NCBI GenBank assembly: GCA_964058805.1
Contig: CAXKVV010001800.1
Location: 1-32,802, forward strand
Length of the DNA: 32,802 nt
Direction of reading: 5' to 3'
DNA from: Schoenoplectus triqueter
Taxonomy: Eukaryota > Streptophyta > Magnoliopsida > Poales > Cyperaceae
A model generated the notes under the pieces. That model saw only the letters and a list, made by a program, of their open reading frames with translations, made no database searches and had not been told where the DNA came from. The number at the start of each line of letters is the position of its first letter. The first letter of the stretch is position 1. Both the position numbers and the translations under genes were made by a program. Of the stretch, positions 1-10,179 are shown one piece after another.

Positions 1-2
1 CG

Positions 3-578
3 GTAAATCGCTCTACAAAATTCACACCTTTCAAGATAGTGTATGGATATATTTTCCGAGGTCCTCTTGATAGTCTTTCTATTGAAGGGATAAAGTATAA
101 AACTAAAAGGGTGGAAGAAAGGCTTGAAGATTTGAGAGAATTGCATGAAACAGTTCATGAAAAATTAGAACAATCTTACTCTAAATATAAAACTAAAGCC
201 GATAAGAAGTGCTATGATGTTCAATTTGAAGTTGCAGAATTATTTTGGATTTATTTGCCAAATGAAAGATTTCCCAGAGGTGAATATCACAAACTTAAGA
301 AATGAAAAGTGGGCCCATGCGAGATTTTGGAAAAGTTTGGAGCAAATGCCTACCGTGTGAAGTTACTACTGGACGATTTGGATATCTCAAATACGTTCAA
401 CGTAAGTCACCTCCACAAATACTTTGTAGAAGATGCAAGCTTGAGATCAAGCTTCAATCAACCCGAGGAGCTTCACGCAGTGCGTACCGAGGACGCTATC
501 GACTCAGATTCGGATACAGAAAATTGCCACATCAAATCCAATCTGATCAAAAATTTATTTATACAACTTGAACTCTGA
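3..578 (+). pseudogene. Ty3/gypsy integrase C-terminal remnant
   Basis: This is the last part of a Ty3/gypsy polyprotein, running in from the left edge of the window. It reads in one frame from base 3. The segment around FTPFKIVYG is the usual end of the integrase core in plant gypsy elements, and it is followed by a charged helix and then by motifs such as YHKLKK, GPCEILEKFGANAYRV and FNVSHLHKYF, which mark the integrase C-terminal domain. The frame is broken by an in-frame TGA at 303-305, exactly between the YHKLKK and VGPCEIL motifs, and is otherwise open to a stop at 576-578. No chromodomain is evident. The family motifs are from general knowledge; the stop and the frame are seen directly. 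It is a dead fragment whose 5' part lies outside the window. Confidence 0.85.
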
Positions 579-624
579 AACACATAATTAAGTGATGCAT
601 TTCTAAGGAAGTTATTAAGAGAGT

Positions 625-1060
625 TGTTAAGTTGACTACTTTGGGTTTTGTTCAGTCAACATAATTTAAAGCTAATTAAAAAATATTTAGACGGATCATT
701 CGAATTTTGTTTTGGGAGTATGAAATATAGATTTAAAGCTGTTGGAGTTTAGTTTTTAAATGTTCAAGTTTCAAATCAATTGGAGTTTTCCTAAAGAAAG
801 TTATGACTATTTTAATGGAGTTAGGTCAGATTTAATTGTTAGTTTTCTATTTTCTTATTTATTATGAATTCTAAAGTTTTCTTCTATTTTTAGCTCTATA
901 AAAGTAGTAGTATTTTGTTGTTTAAGTATTGGAATATTGAATAGAAAAGTTCTGTTCATTTGCTGTGTTTTTTGTGTTTCTTTACTCTACTCTATTACCA
1001 TAAAACCGAATATGTGAGCTTAACGGGCAATGCCATATCAGGACCGACTTGCATCACAGT
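625..1060 (+). mobile_element. Probable 3' LTR of the gypsy remnant
   Basis: This stretch directly follows the integrase remnant, where a 3' LTR is expected. It is preceded by a purine-rich tract (about 605-624) that could be the polypurine tract, starts with TGTTAAG and contains a TATA-like TATAAAAG at about 898, as in U3/R regions. The end near 1057-1060 is a guess based on a CA. The matching 5' LTR is outside the window, so neither boundary can be confirmed. Confidence 0.35.
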
Positions 1061-2612
1061 GGCTCATTAATCTTATGGAGGTTTAAGAGGTATGCAACTA
1101 AATGAGCTTTTTAATAGTTTAACCAGTGATTTGGCGATACTTCGTGTACTATACCAAACTGAAAGTGCAGACTTTGTACAAGCAAATAGTCACAATTTTT
1201 GTTCATCAAGATACTATCAGATGATCTTTGAACACCAGATTCAAGTTGCACATTTTCTGATCATACACCTACAGGAAGATTTGCTTTAAAACAATTACAT
1301 GCACAAGGGATGGCAGATGCAAATAGCACCCTTTAGCTGAGCCACAATATCTTGTTTCTTGTAGTGTTGATGCCTAGGACAATGACTGTGTGAATAATCC
1401 ACAGGCCTCTTTCACTAAACAGGAAGATTTGCTTTAAAACAATGCAGCTTCCTGGAAACATGAGCAGGTGCATGCCACTACAAGAACTGTGCCAAGGTGC
1501 AAGTCTTTTGAAAGAATTGCAGGAATATGAAGTCATTCTTTGATGTGTCAGAGGAGGAGAAGGCTTAGAAGCGCCATAAAAGCAGATGTGTTTGAATTAT
1601 CAACAAACATTGTTATTAGGATGTAGAAATAAATGCTAGTTAATAAATTAAGCAATCATTTCACTACTAGTCGGTTTCCAGATCTATGTTTACATCATCT
1701 ACAAAAAAACGAGAAAAAAAGAGAAGAATACTATAGAAATCATCGTCCTCGAAAGATGCAGAAGGAATACGATTTGTCATCTTCTTTCAGAGCGCGAGGA
1801 ATAATGACAATTAAAGAACAAGAAGGCGTTTTAGTTTACTTTTTGCTTGTTCAATATTTGAACCAGCAAACTGTTTTGAAATGAGCATGCATCATTAATT
1901 ATTACAATTTTGTAATGTAAATGAGTTCTATTAAAGTTCATCAAAGTGTGAAGGCTAAATTTGAAACTTGAATGATTATATCTTGAGATTCTTTTGTTGG
2001 AAATTCGCACTATATGGGAAAGTTATTATCAAGTTCCTCTACTTTCTGAACTGATATCACATGAATCTTTCATCCACTAGAATGCTCATGATCACTTGAG
2101 GATCTCTACCATGGCTATTTATAAGGCTCTGTGCTATATCTACTGTTCATACAATACATGATGCTAGTGCAGTAGTGCACCTTCACTGAAGAAAATATCA
2201 TATGAGAAACATTTAATGATTATTATAATCCTATTATCCTAGAGAGACGTGCAAGTTTGTTGTTCAACTGTTCAAATAAGAATCTAGCTAGTAGTTTTTG
2301 GTATTTGGCACGTGAGGATCATTGAGGACCCCATACCACTGCAAATGTACATAGATAAGTACACCAGTTGTGACTTGTGAAGTTATCTATGTTTGATATT
2401 TGGTGACTTATTATAATATTATATGACTACATTCTACAGATTATCTACACAGTTACAGTTCATGCTGCATATGCATTTTTCTACATTAGATAGAAACTTG
2501 TTATCTGAATAAATATTATAAAAAATTCGATCAACCCTCGGATGATTTCATGTGGATTTTTTCCAATTTGCACCTTGAAACTATGTTTCATTCAGGTTAC
2601 GATTAATGGGTT
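1061..2612. other. No recognisable gene; one 25-bp direct repeat
   Basis: The region holds only short open frames without family motifs. A 25-bp sequence beginning ACAGGAAGATTTGCTTTAAA occurs exactly at 1271-1295 and 1419-1443, a spacing of 148 bp. This suggests a local duplication or two copies of a short repeat. If MADS locus 1 on the minus strand is a working gene, this region would be part of its first intron. I searched by eye on the minus strand for I-region and K-box exons and found none. Confidence 0.4.
1271..1443. repeat. 25-bp exact direct repeat, 148-bp spacing
   Basis: Copies lie at 1271-1295 and 1419-1443 and are identical over ACAGGAAGATTTGCTTTAAA plus ACAAT. The sequence between them shows no clear further similarity. 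The origin is unknown. Confidence 0.7.
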
Positions 2613-3077
2613 ATTATACCCGCGTGTTGCAGCAGAATTTTTTATTTAAACATTAAAATATTATAAGATAAAAAAATTCACATTTATCTAATATTAAATT
2701 ATAAATTCACCAAATTATACAGAAAACATATAATAAAGACTATATTTAATTTTGGATGAGATTTTTGCACAATATGAGTTAATGATTCATGATTTTTATG
2801 GAAAGAAAAGTAAATTATTCTAACATATATTATCACCATTAATTCCTTACCAAATATGCACAAAGTTGCTAAATAAAAAATAAAAATTATGGAAATAATA
2901 GTATATAAGGGAAAGAAATGGAGAGAAAGAGAGGATCAATGGACGCGATCACATACGTTCGATCAACCAACAATAAATATTATCCGTCTAATTAAGGGAT
3001 AAAATGGATATAATAAAAATTTACAATGACAAAAAATGGACCCTCCAATTCTTAGATGCTTTATATAATAGTATAGA
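2613..3077 (-). mobile_element. Nonautonomous Helitron, copy 1
   Basis: This is one of two long, highly similar copies; the other is at 15812-16284. On the minus strand it starts at 3077 with TCTATACTATTATATAAAGC, preceded by an A. That matches the TC start and the A-T target dinucleotide of plant Helitrons; Arabidopsis ATREP-type elements start in a similar way. The 3' side near 2613-2635 keeps the GC-rich CTGCTGCAACACGCGGG segment, but the canonical CTRR end is not visible (the sequence runs on as TATAATAACCC), so this terminus looks damaged. Internal sequence is AT-rich with no helicase or Rep coding. It lies downstream of MADS locus 1 exon 1 and would sit inside that gene's first intron. 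Confidence 0.75.
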
Positions 3078-3692
3078 TATATATTTTTTGGAATTAATGG
3101 TTGCCCGTGTATACCATATAAGAGCCACGGGCTTCAATACCAGTATTTTATTGTTTATAAAGATGCAAATTCAATTCCAAAATATATGGAGCAGACACGA
3201 GCATTCATTATCCCAGACCCAGTGTTGCCTGATCTCCATGTTTTGGAGCCACTGGCACACAAATATAGAACCACTTGGCCAATAGCCCATAAGGAGTGCC
3301 CCTTTCTTGGGAGAAAATAACTGTAGGCATTTAGTTACTGTACATACATTAAACAATTTGGGAACCTTTATGTAAAAAAAAATTCTTTACAATCTTATCA
3401 TGTCTCTATCTATTTCCAACAATTTGGCATTTGTGTGATTTTTTTAACAATACGTAGTAGGACTGAGTTCCTTCGCTCTCAGATCTATTCCAAGTTTGAA
3501 CTTATGTAGTTGAGAAAAGAAGTTTAAGCTAGCTAGGCCACTCTCCTTTCCAAAATTGCTCCCCGTTTTTCTATAAATAGGAAATGTAATGATCTAACAA
3601 AAAAATTCAAGCGACACCCAAATTAAATCCTGATCTATTTGAACTTTACTAAAAGAAAGAAGAAGATCTAAGGTGAGGAACACATATCATAC
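3078..3692. other. Putative start of intron 1 of MADS locus 1
   Basis: On the minus strand this follows the candidate splice donor of the MADS exon at 3692/3691. No second exon is recognisable here. The open frames at 3171-3356 on the minus strand and 3004-3285 on the plus strand show no family features and overlap each other. Confidence 0.4.
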
Positions 3693-3913
3693 CAGGAGCA
3701 AGAAGAGAACTCAAAGAGGCGACCGGCAGGAGAGAAGACGAGAAGCGCCACCTCAGCATCACATAGAACAGCGAGCTCAAATGCCTTCTTAAATAGGCCT
3801 CCTTTCCTTTTCGAAAACCTCACTTGCCTACTCGTCTTGTCTTCTATTCTCGCTAACCTGACCTTTCCCCTCTTTTTCTTCTTCTTTGCATCGCCGACCG
3901 ATGATGGCTCCAT
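3693..3913 (-). CDS. MADS-box exon 1, FLC/OsMADS51-like (locus 1)
   Basis: This encodes a complete MADS DNA-binding domain of a plant type II (MIKC) factor. The exon begins with ATG at 3913. Residues 15-18 are RGKV, followed by [36 protein letters not shown] and [13 protein letters not shown], all expected in this domain. It ends at 3693 in TCCTG before GTATGA, so the exon is 221 nt and leaves phase 2, the normal phase for exon 1 of MIKC genes. The pattern RQVRFSKR with AGRLFEFSS is closest to monocot FLC-clade proteins (from memory). The N terminus is unusual: 14 residues with a lysine run precede RGKV, where most family members have one to three. The upstream 170 bp is pyrimidine-rich on the minus strand, as a 5' UTR would be. 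No I or K exons are found in the remaining 3.7 kb, so this is either a gene with a long first intron leaving the window or an isolated exon. Confidence 0.8.
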
Positions 3914-4080
3914 TGATTTACTACTTGAAACCTTCCTTTGATCCTTTCTGAATCGGCGAAGAGCCGAAGATTGACAGAGGCACGAAAAAGCGAGTGGCAG
4001 GTGGAGACGACAGAGGGAGGCAACCTGTCTCTTTTGAAAACAAGAAACGGAGTGATCCAGTTTTCCGTACCATTAACCAA

Positions 4081-5275
4081 CTAAGTGCTGTAAAATAATT
4101 AGTGTTATTTAAATAACATAATACACTTAACTAGTGGAGAGATTATCATCAAGTGATTCATTATTATGTGGTCAACTAAAGAAATTTTTGATAAAAAAAT
4201 ATTTATTAATTTTATTTAAACATAACAGATGAAAATTTTTAATCAATGAATTCATTATCTTAAAAATATAAAATATAATCTATACGTTTAGTATTTCTTT
4301 TTTTTTTTACTTTTTAATAAGATAAAAGATTAGTAAAATTCATAATAAGTAAGAAAGAACAAAAAATGTAACAGGATTATTCTCTGAAGTCTATTTACGA
4401 AGCATTAACATTGAAAACAAAGATTTTTTTTATAAAATAAAAAATATATTGACGTCCAACTAAATGTTAATAAAATGTTGCGAGTAAGTGTTATTTTATA
4501 AAAAGTAATTGTGCCTACAAAATGCCACTAAGACTAAATATTCATATGATTCATGACTTGCAAAATATATTTCTTGAAAAGAAAAAAATGATATAGTTCT
4601 TCTTCATGACATGTATTATATTTGCACAAAATATTGTGCAAACTAATCAGTTAAATTTAATTAATTATGAATTTTCTCATGTTAGATTGAGTCAAATTTA
4701 ATACCAAATAAAAGTTTATGAAATCTAGTTTTATAGAATCTTGAATCATCAGGTGCATAGATATTTCTCACGTGTTTATAGCGCCAATGCGCCGTTGGGG
4801 ATAAGAGCCTGAACACGTGGAGGAGTAGCATTGGACCGTCACTTCACAGTGCTTTAATTAGTGGGCATCGGTCGTAAAAAGGTGGTGGATGGAGTAAACA
4901 GAGCTACAGAGGCGCAGGCGCCCAACTGCGTCACCTTGCGCAGAGGCAGAGCTTTAAAAAGATAGAAAACTTCCAACTCCTGTTGCTTTGACTGTACAGT
5001 GCGCAACATAAATTCTACAGTGACATTTTTTTTTAATTATTATTGTGCGGAGTGCAGAGTGCAGAGCGCAGACTAGTCTCTTCTTTTGCACCACAGTTTT
5101 TTATGCATATTATTTGTTTGTTTTAGTACATAAATAGCACGTCAACTCATAATTATGGTTGCCACTTGCCAAGGAACTGAGCCAAATTCGAGCTGTTGAA
5201 CTTTCAAGCTAGATTGAGCTCAAGCTGAGCTCGATTGTAATTTCACATTAGTCAATTGACTAAAGGAATATTTTT
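4081..5275. other. Upstream region of MADS locus 1, no gene
   Basis: Bases 4081-4760 are AT-rich with no coding signal. Bases 4760-5095 are distinctly richer in G+C and include two G-boxes (annotated separately) and a short GTGCAGA repeat near 5048-5072. Bases 5170-5240 hold GAGCTC/AGCTTGAG-type sequence common in plant repeats. As upstream DNA of a minus-strand gene this is a candidate promoter region, but no transcription start can be placed. Confidence 0.4.
4769..4819 (-). promoter_or_regulatory. Two G-boxes and a TATA-like motif upstream of MADS locus 1
   Basis: CACGTG occurs at 4769-4774 and 4814-4819. On the minus strand CTATAAA (4775-4781) lies between them, next to the first G-box. 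G-boxes bind bHLH and bZIP factors in plants. The motifs are seen directly; their use is inferred. They lie about 860 bp upstream of the ATG, so they would imply a long leader or an upstream intron if that TATA were used. Confidence 0.3.
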
Positions 5276-5409
5276 TATTGTTTTGGATTATATTAATTAA
5301 CTAATCTATATTTTATTAATTTTATAATAAAATTAATAAAAAATATAATCCAAAACAATATAGTTGATATACAAACTATATAGATGTGGCAATATAGTTG
5401 ATATACAAA
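5276..5409. repeat. AT-rich hairpin followed by a 20-bp direct repeat
   Basis: Bases 5276-5294 (TATTGTTTTGGATTATATT) and 5342-5360 are perfect inverted repeats of 19 bp. Inside them, TTTTATTAATTTTAT pairs with AATAAAATTAATAAAA-type sequence up to 5340, so almost the whole 85 bp can fold, with one extra stretch of about 14 nt in the left arm. Directly after, CAATATAGTTGATATACAAA occurs at 5356-5375 and again at 5390-5409. This resembles a very small foldback MITE. Confidence 0.6.
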
Positions 5410-7229
5410 GATTTCACATGCCTAACAAAGCGTATTTCCGAATTGTTTTCCATATGCTTCTTTTTGGTTATATAATGATCGATAGAGGTTAAATGAATCA
5501 ACTTTATATATTAATTTATAAACAATTTCTATCCAAAATGCAAATTAGCAATCACTTAAATAAAGGACGTTGTATTTGTTACCTTCCTACTTAGGCTATT
5601 AATTATCGCATATACTGTATGTGTATGTTCTTGTGCGTACATACAGCCCCGTTTGATCCGATCAAAATGTTTATTTTGGACTGGGATCGAATGTTGCTCA
5701 ATTATGTGCGCTTTCGAAATTAATGTTGATAACGTGATGTCCCGTTTGATCGAATATACTTTTTATATGTATGCTAAAATTCCACATCTCCTGATGACTC
5801 ACAGCCATGCGATCGAAATGTTGCTCAACTATTTTTGCGCGTTATTTTCAGAATAAGGTCTTTTGATTAGACGGAATAATTGAGCTCCATTTAATTGGTT
5901 CATTCAATCTCCAATGATTTGGGTTCTCAAACTCAAAGGTCTATCCGGGTTAACACAATTTTTTTTATTGGCAAGTCGGATTTATGTCATCGCTTTAATT
6001 AAGAATTTTGTCCAGTGATATATATATATATATCAAGATTCAAGACTAATAAAGTTTGAAAGAAACAATTGGTTTCTGTTTTGCTTTTATCATACTAGCT
6101 AATTCTTAGTTAGGTTGAGTTTGTATGTCATAATTAGGAATTAATCAGTTCGGGGTCAAAGTAGATTGTAGATTTTTTATATCTAATTATTTATTGTCCT
6201 AAAAGTCCGTGCATTTGACTTCAAGAAAAAAATATTTTGGTATATCCAGTCATGCGGGTCTGACATTTTTTTTATAGTTATATTTGGTTGTTCAATATGA
6301 AGCAACAAATAAATAAATTATCTTTAGTTCATAAACTAAGTTATAGTTCAAATTATGTTAATCGCAAAAAAAAGAAGGATCACTTTGGCAATAATGGTAA
6401 TGAGATTTAAATAAATTAATCTGAAAAAACTTTAAAAAAATTACCAATAGAAAAATATTTATAGACATATTGTCGAGCTTAAATATTAATTATGTTTCAT
6501 TTCTTATACATTCTAATTGTAGTTGATGGTCTAATAAAAAATATTAAATTAGATCATTATTATTTGCATAGAATTTTAATAATCATTGGTAGATTATCAA
6601 AATGATATTTTAATTCCATAAAATTTGAAATACTACAAATTTACTACTTCAAAAATATGTCTGTAAAAATTTTATTTTTTTAATTTTGAATATTAAATTT
6701 TCTATTAAAAAAATACCAAAATTGTCAAGTGATCCCTTTAGGAAAAAAAAGGCTGGAATAGGAAAATGTTGTACTCATCTTCACCTCATCACCTTCAGAA
6801 AATTTGATAATCCGAAGTTGTGTTTGAATTTGCAGAAACCGTTATGTGTCAAAAAGACAAAAGTCATGTTAAGTGTAAACTAGGAGGTTCCTAACAGAAA
6901 TTATAAACTAAGAAGGCGTTCTTTTATAAACCCATTTTTATAACGTCTTAAATAAAGAAAATACTACAGGAGTTCGATTGTTGATATAAAGTTTTTCATA
7001 TCATTTTATTTTGTGTAGTACTTAGTTGATAATATTAATATGTATAATTATTGATTTAATTTATATAATACATTATTATATGAAATCAGTATAATAAAAT
7101 TAGTAAAATATATAATAACTTAAATAATGTGTATCAATAACGATATTCCTTGAGATAAAATAAGTAAGAGTATATATCCCTTAAAATAAACATGTACATA
7201 GCTCCCTTAAAATAAAGGGAAGGGATCCC
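5410..7229. other. AT-rich intergenic DNA, no gene seen
   Basis: There is no convincing coding region. CCCGTTTGATC occurs twice (about 5647 and 5742), and GATCGAA plus TGTTGCTCAA recur at about 5686-5702 and 5811-5829, suggesting a decayed tandem repeat. A (TA)n run lies at about 6019-6033. The open frames at 5653-5856 and 6686-6883 carry no family motif and look like chance. Confidence 0.5.
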
Positions 7230-7565
7230 TTGATAATCTTGTCAATAACTCTTTAGATAAATATGAAAAAAATAGAAAAAATCTTAAATGTATGTTTTTC
7301 TATCTATAGATTGATGGTGATTTAAATTTTATATAATTTTATCATTATTTTCTAGTTCAACAAAGATCATCAAAATATTATGTACTTTACAACGGTTTCA
7401 ATTTTTAACGGTTTTTGATGGACTATAAAAAATGATAATGAAATTATATAAAATTTAAATCAATGTTAATCTATAAGTAAAAGAACATATATATAATTTT
7501 TTTCCTATTTTTAATTTTTTTTCGTATTTATTTGAATTTTTTTATTAAGATTGTCAAGATAATAA
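7230..7565. mobile_element. Foldback MITE with long inverted arms
   Basis: The left end TTGATAATCTTGTCAATAA (from 7230) matches, inverted, the right end ATTGTCAAGATAATAA (to 7565). The match continues inward: TGATTTAAATTTTATATAAT near 7318 pairs with ATTATATAAAATTTAAATCA near 7443. Arms are about 150 bp each with a short centre. It has no coding capacity. The target duplication is not clear in this AT-rich context, so the superfamily is unassigned. Confidence 0.65.
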
Positions 7566-8520
7566 TTGTGAAGTGATATCTTCCCTAAAATAAAATAAAG
7601 AGGATAAAGATTCTCGAGCTGCAGTTTGTTTTCTGGTGGGCCGAACTTCTGAATTAGATAAGGCAACAAAACAAAAAAGATAATACTTTCTATAAAAAAA
7701 ATTAAAGAAGCAACATGTGCCTTTCTTTTTTGATGAAATATGTGGCATTCGCTCCACCCAACTATATTAAATAGTATCTTCCTAAAGGAGTCGGACAAAA
7801 TCAGTGAAATGAAGCCAAACAATTTTACTCTGCTTGAATTTACAAAAGAAAAATGAAAATATGCTTTCATTTTTTTTTTGTCTAAAAACTTGCCTCCAAA
7901 CTGCTTTTTGCTCTCAAAACACAAAAACTGAGACTTTCAAAAGTTGCAACGAGCAGAGTCTATCTTAAAAGTAGGATTTGAAGAAACCTGAGGATTGCTT
8001 CTTCTTTTTTTATTTGAGGGTGAAGATGATTGTTCTCTGTGAGCGCCGGCTCTAAGAAGAGAGGAAAAGAGCGAAAATAATTGAATTGGGAGGCCACCAC
8101 CATCAAACCTTATCTCTCCCATCATCCTTTCTTTTACTCTCTTTTCTTTTCTTTCTCTTTCATCTTTGTTATTGTTCTCAATCTGCTGTGATTTTCATCG
8201 GCCGATCTTCTTCACGTCGCTATCTCTTCAACCCTTTATAACCACTCACCGATTCTTTTTCATTCATCTCATCCAACTTCACCTACACCTTAACCTCGTT
8301 AATATGACATAATGCAACTCGAATCGACAAAGTAGATTAGTTTAGAGCACAAAACAGTCGACATCTCTGACCCTCTACTCTTTTTGGGTCGTCGACCACT
8401 TTTAGCCTTCTCTCTAGCCATCTATCTTCCTCGACTTCACTGTGTCAATGGCCATTCATCACTCCCTGACCAAACATCTCTCTGGCCAACGACTTGCTAG
8501 CCATCTATTTTTCATGACTA
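7566..8520. other. Unassigned region, pyrimidine-rich in its second half
   Basis: Bases 7566-7930 are AT-rich with overlapping minus-strand open frames that show no family motif. Bases 8100-8520 are markedly C/T-rich on the plus strand (CTTTCTTTT, CCATCTAT, CTCTCTGGCC) and could be an old leader, an LTR or a captured gene fragment. No protein domain is recognised on either strand. Confidence 0.35.
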
Positions 8521-8531
8521 TCAACTCTTGA

Positions 8532-8614
8532 TCTTATGCTTTTCAATTGGATTTCATTTCTACCCTACTCCAATTTATTTGAGATTAAAAGTTTTGTTGT
8601 TGTTGTTATTGTTG
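8532..8614 (+). mobile_element. Very short 5'-truncated RTE-type LINE tail
   Basis: The sequence CTACTCCAATTTATTTGAGA followed by (TTG)n matches the 3' tail of the full LINE at 17127-20791, which reads the same way on its own strand. It is flanked by a near-perfect target duplication, TCAACTCTTGA at 8521-8531 and TCAACTCCTGA at 8615-8625. Only the last 80 or so bases of the element were inserted, as often happens in target-primed reverse transcription. Confidence 0.7.
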
Positions 8615-8849
8615 TCAACTCCTGAGTTACTTCTCGAGTTGCAGGAGAACACTCCTAAGCTGCTCGAACTGAAAACTACAAATAGAGCTAGATGGTGATC
8701 CATCATAAAAAATCAACTCGGAATTTTATAACCCAACTCTAAATGGGCAGATGCTTATTTTTCTTTTTTTGATTAATATAGTTGTAGTTTAAGTTAATTT
8801 AGTTTTTATTTTCACAACTCTTCTTATAAGGCTACTTTAATTTCAATTA

Positions 8850-10176
8850 GGGTCCCTTTGGCAAATCAAGGAATAATTTTGAAAGAGTGGTAATTTTGGA
8901 AGAGTGATAGAATAATATTTTTTTGGAAGAGTGGTAGAAGAGTGGTATTCTTGACTATTCGGAAGAGTAAAAATATCGTTTGGCAGTTGTTACCTAGAAT
9001 AGTTAAAATATGAATAATTATGATGCTAATAATGATGATGATAATAATAATAATAGTAAAATAATAATCATAATAGTAAGATGATAATAATAATAAAGTA
9101 ATAAAAAATAATCATAATAAATAATAATATTATAATAGTAATATAATAAAAATATAAACATAATCATAATATAGTAATATAATAATAAAAAATTATAATT
9201 ACAATCATAATAATAATAATAATAAGTAATCATAATTTTAATAATATAATCATAATATAATAATCATAATCATGATAATAGTAATTATAGTCATAATCAT
9301 AATAATATAACCATAATCATAATCATAATAATATAATAATTAAAATATAATCATAATCATAAAAATAATTATAAATAATTATAATTATAATAATATAATA
9401 ATAATAATAATAAGTGATCATCATTTTAATAATATAATCATAATATAATAATCGTAATCATAATCATGATAATAATAATTATACTCATAATCATAATAAT
9501 ATAACCATAATCATAATCATAATAATATAATAATAAAACTATAATCATAATCATAAAAATAATTATAAATAATTATAATTATAATAATATAATAATAAAT
9601 TAATCATCACTATAATCAACATATAATAATATAATACATAATAAAACAATAATAAGTAATAATAATCATAATCATAATCATCATAATATAATAATATAAT
9701 AATAAATAATCTTGATCATAATAATATAATAATAAAATAATTATATTTATATTCATAATATAATAATATAATATTTAAATTATATTTATAATAATAATAC
9801 TAATGGTAACGATAATATAATAATAATAATGATAATAATAATTTAATAATAATAATATAATGATAATGATGATAATAATAATAATAATAATCATAATATT
9901 AATATAATAATAAATTATAATCATAAATATAATATAATAATATAATAATACCAAATCTTAATCATAATCATAATATAATAATATAATACATGATAATCAA
10001 ATAATAATCGCTATTCCAACGAGAGCTAATCCAGTATTCCATCTATAAGTTGGTATACCGGATTAGCACTATTCCGCACTCTTCTACTTAGTCTAAAATT
10101 TGTTTGGCAAATTAATTCGTCGGAATAGCTATTTTATTCCAACTTTTTGCTATTCCATTGATTGCCAAACACTCCC
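8850..10176 (+). mobile_element. PIF/Harbinger-like nonautonomous element with expanded AT core
   Basis: The ends are inverted repeats: GGGTCCCTTTGGCAAATCAA at 8850 and, reading inward on the other strand from 10176, GGGAGTGTTTGGCAATCAAT. Both ends are flanked by TTA (8847-8849 and 10177-10179), the three-base target duplication typical of PIF/Harbinger and Tourist elements. The subterminal parts repeat GGAAGAGTGGTA on the left and have GGAATAGC-type sequence on the right. The core, about 9010-10005, is almost entirely ATA/ATC-type repeats with no coding capacity; the open frame at 9018-9233 is a by-product of that. A second, shorter copy lies inverted at 21713-22298. The superfamily call is inference from TIR and target-site form. 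Confidence 0.7.
9010..10005. repeat. ATAATC/AAT repeat array inside the PIF-like element
   Basis: Nearly 1 kb of AAT, ATAATC and TAATATAATA motifs. A higher-order duplication is visible: the block starting AAGTAATCATAATTTTAATA at 9224 is repeated from 9412 (AAGTGATCATCATTTTAATA) with an offset of 188 bp and is similar to about 9600. The short copy of this element at 21713-22298 has only about 120 bp of such sequence. Confidence 0.85.
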
Positions 10177-10179
10177 TTA

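Noticed and set aside
3853..4080. Minus-strand open frame overlapping the start of MADS locus 1
   Set aside because: It is in a different frame from the MADS domain, has no motif and most likely lies in the leader of that gene.
9018..9233. Tyrosine-rich open frame on the minus strand
   Set aside because: It is a translation of the ATAATA repeat array.
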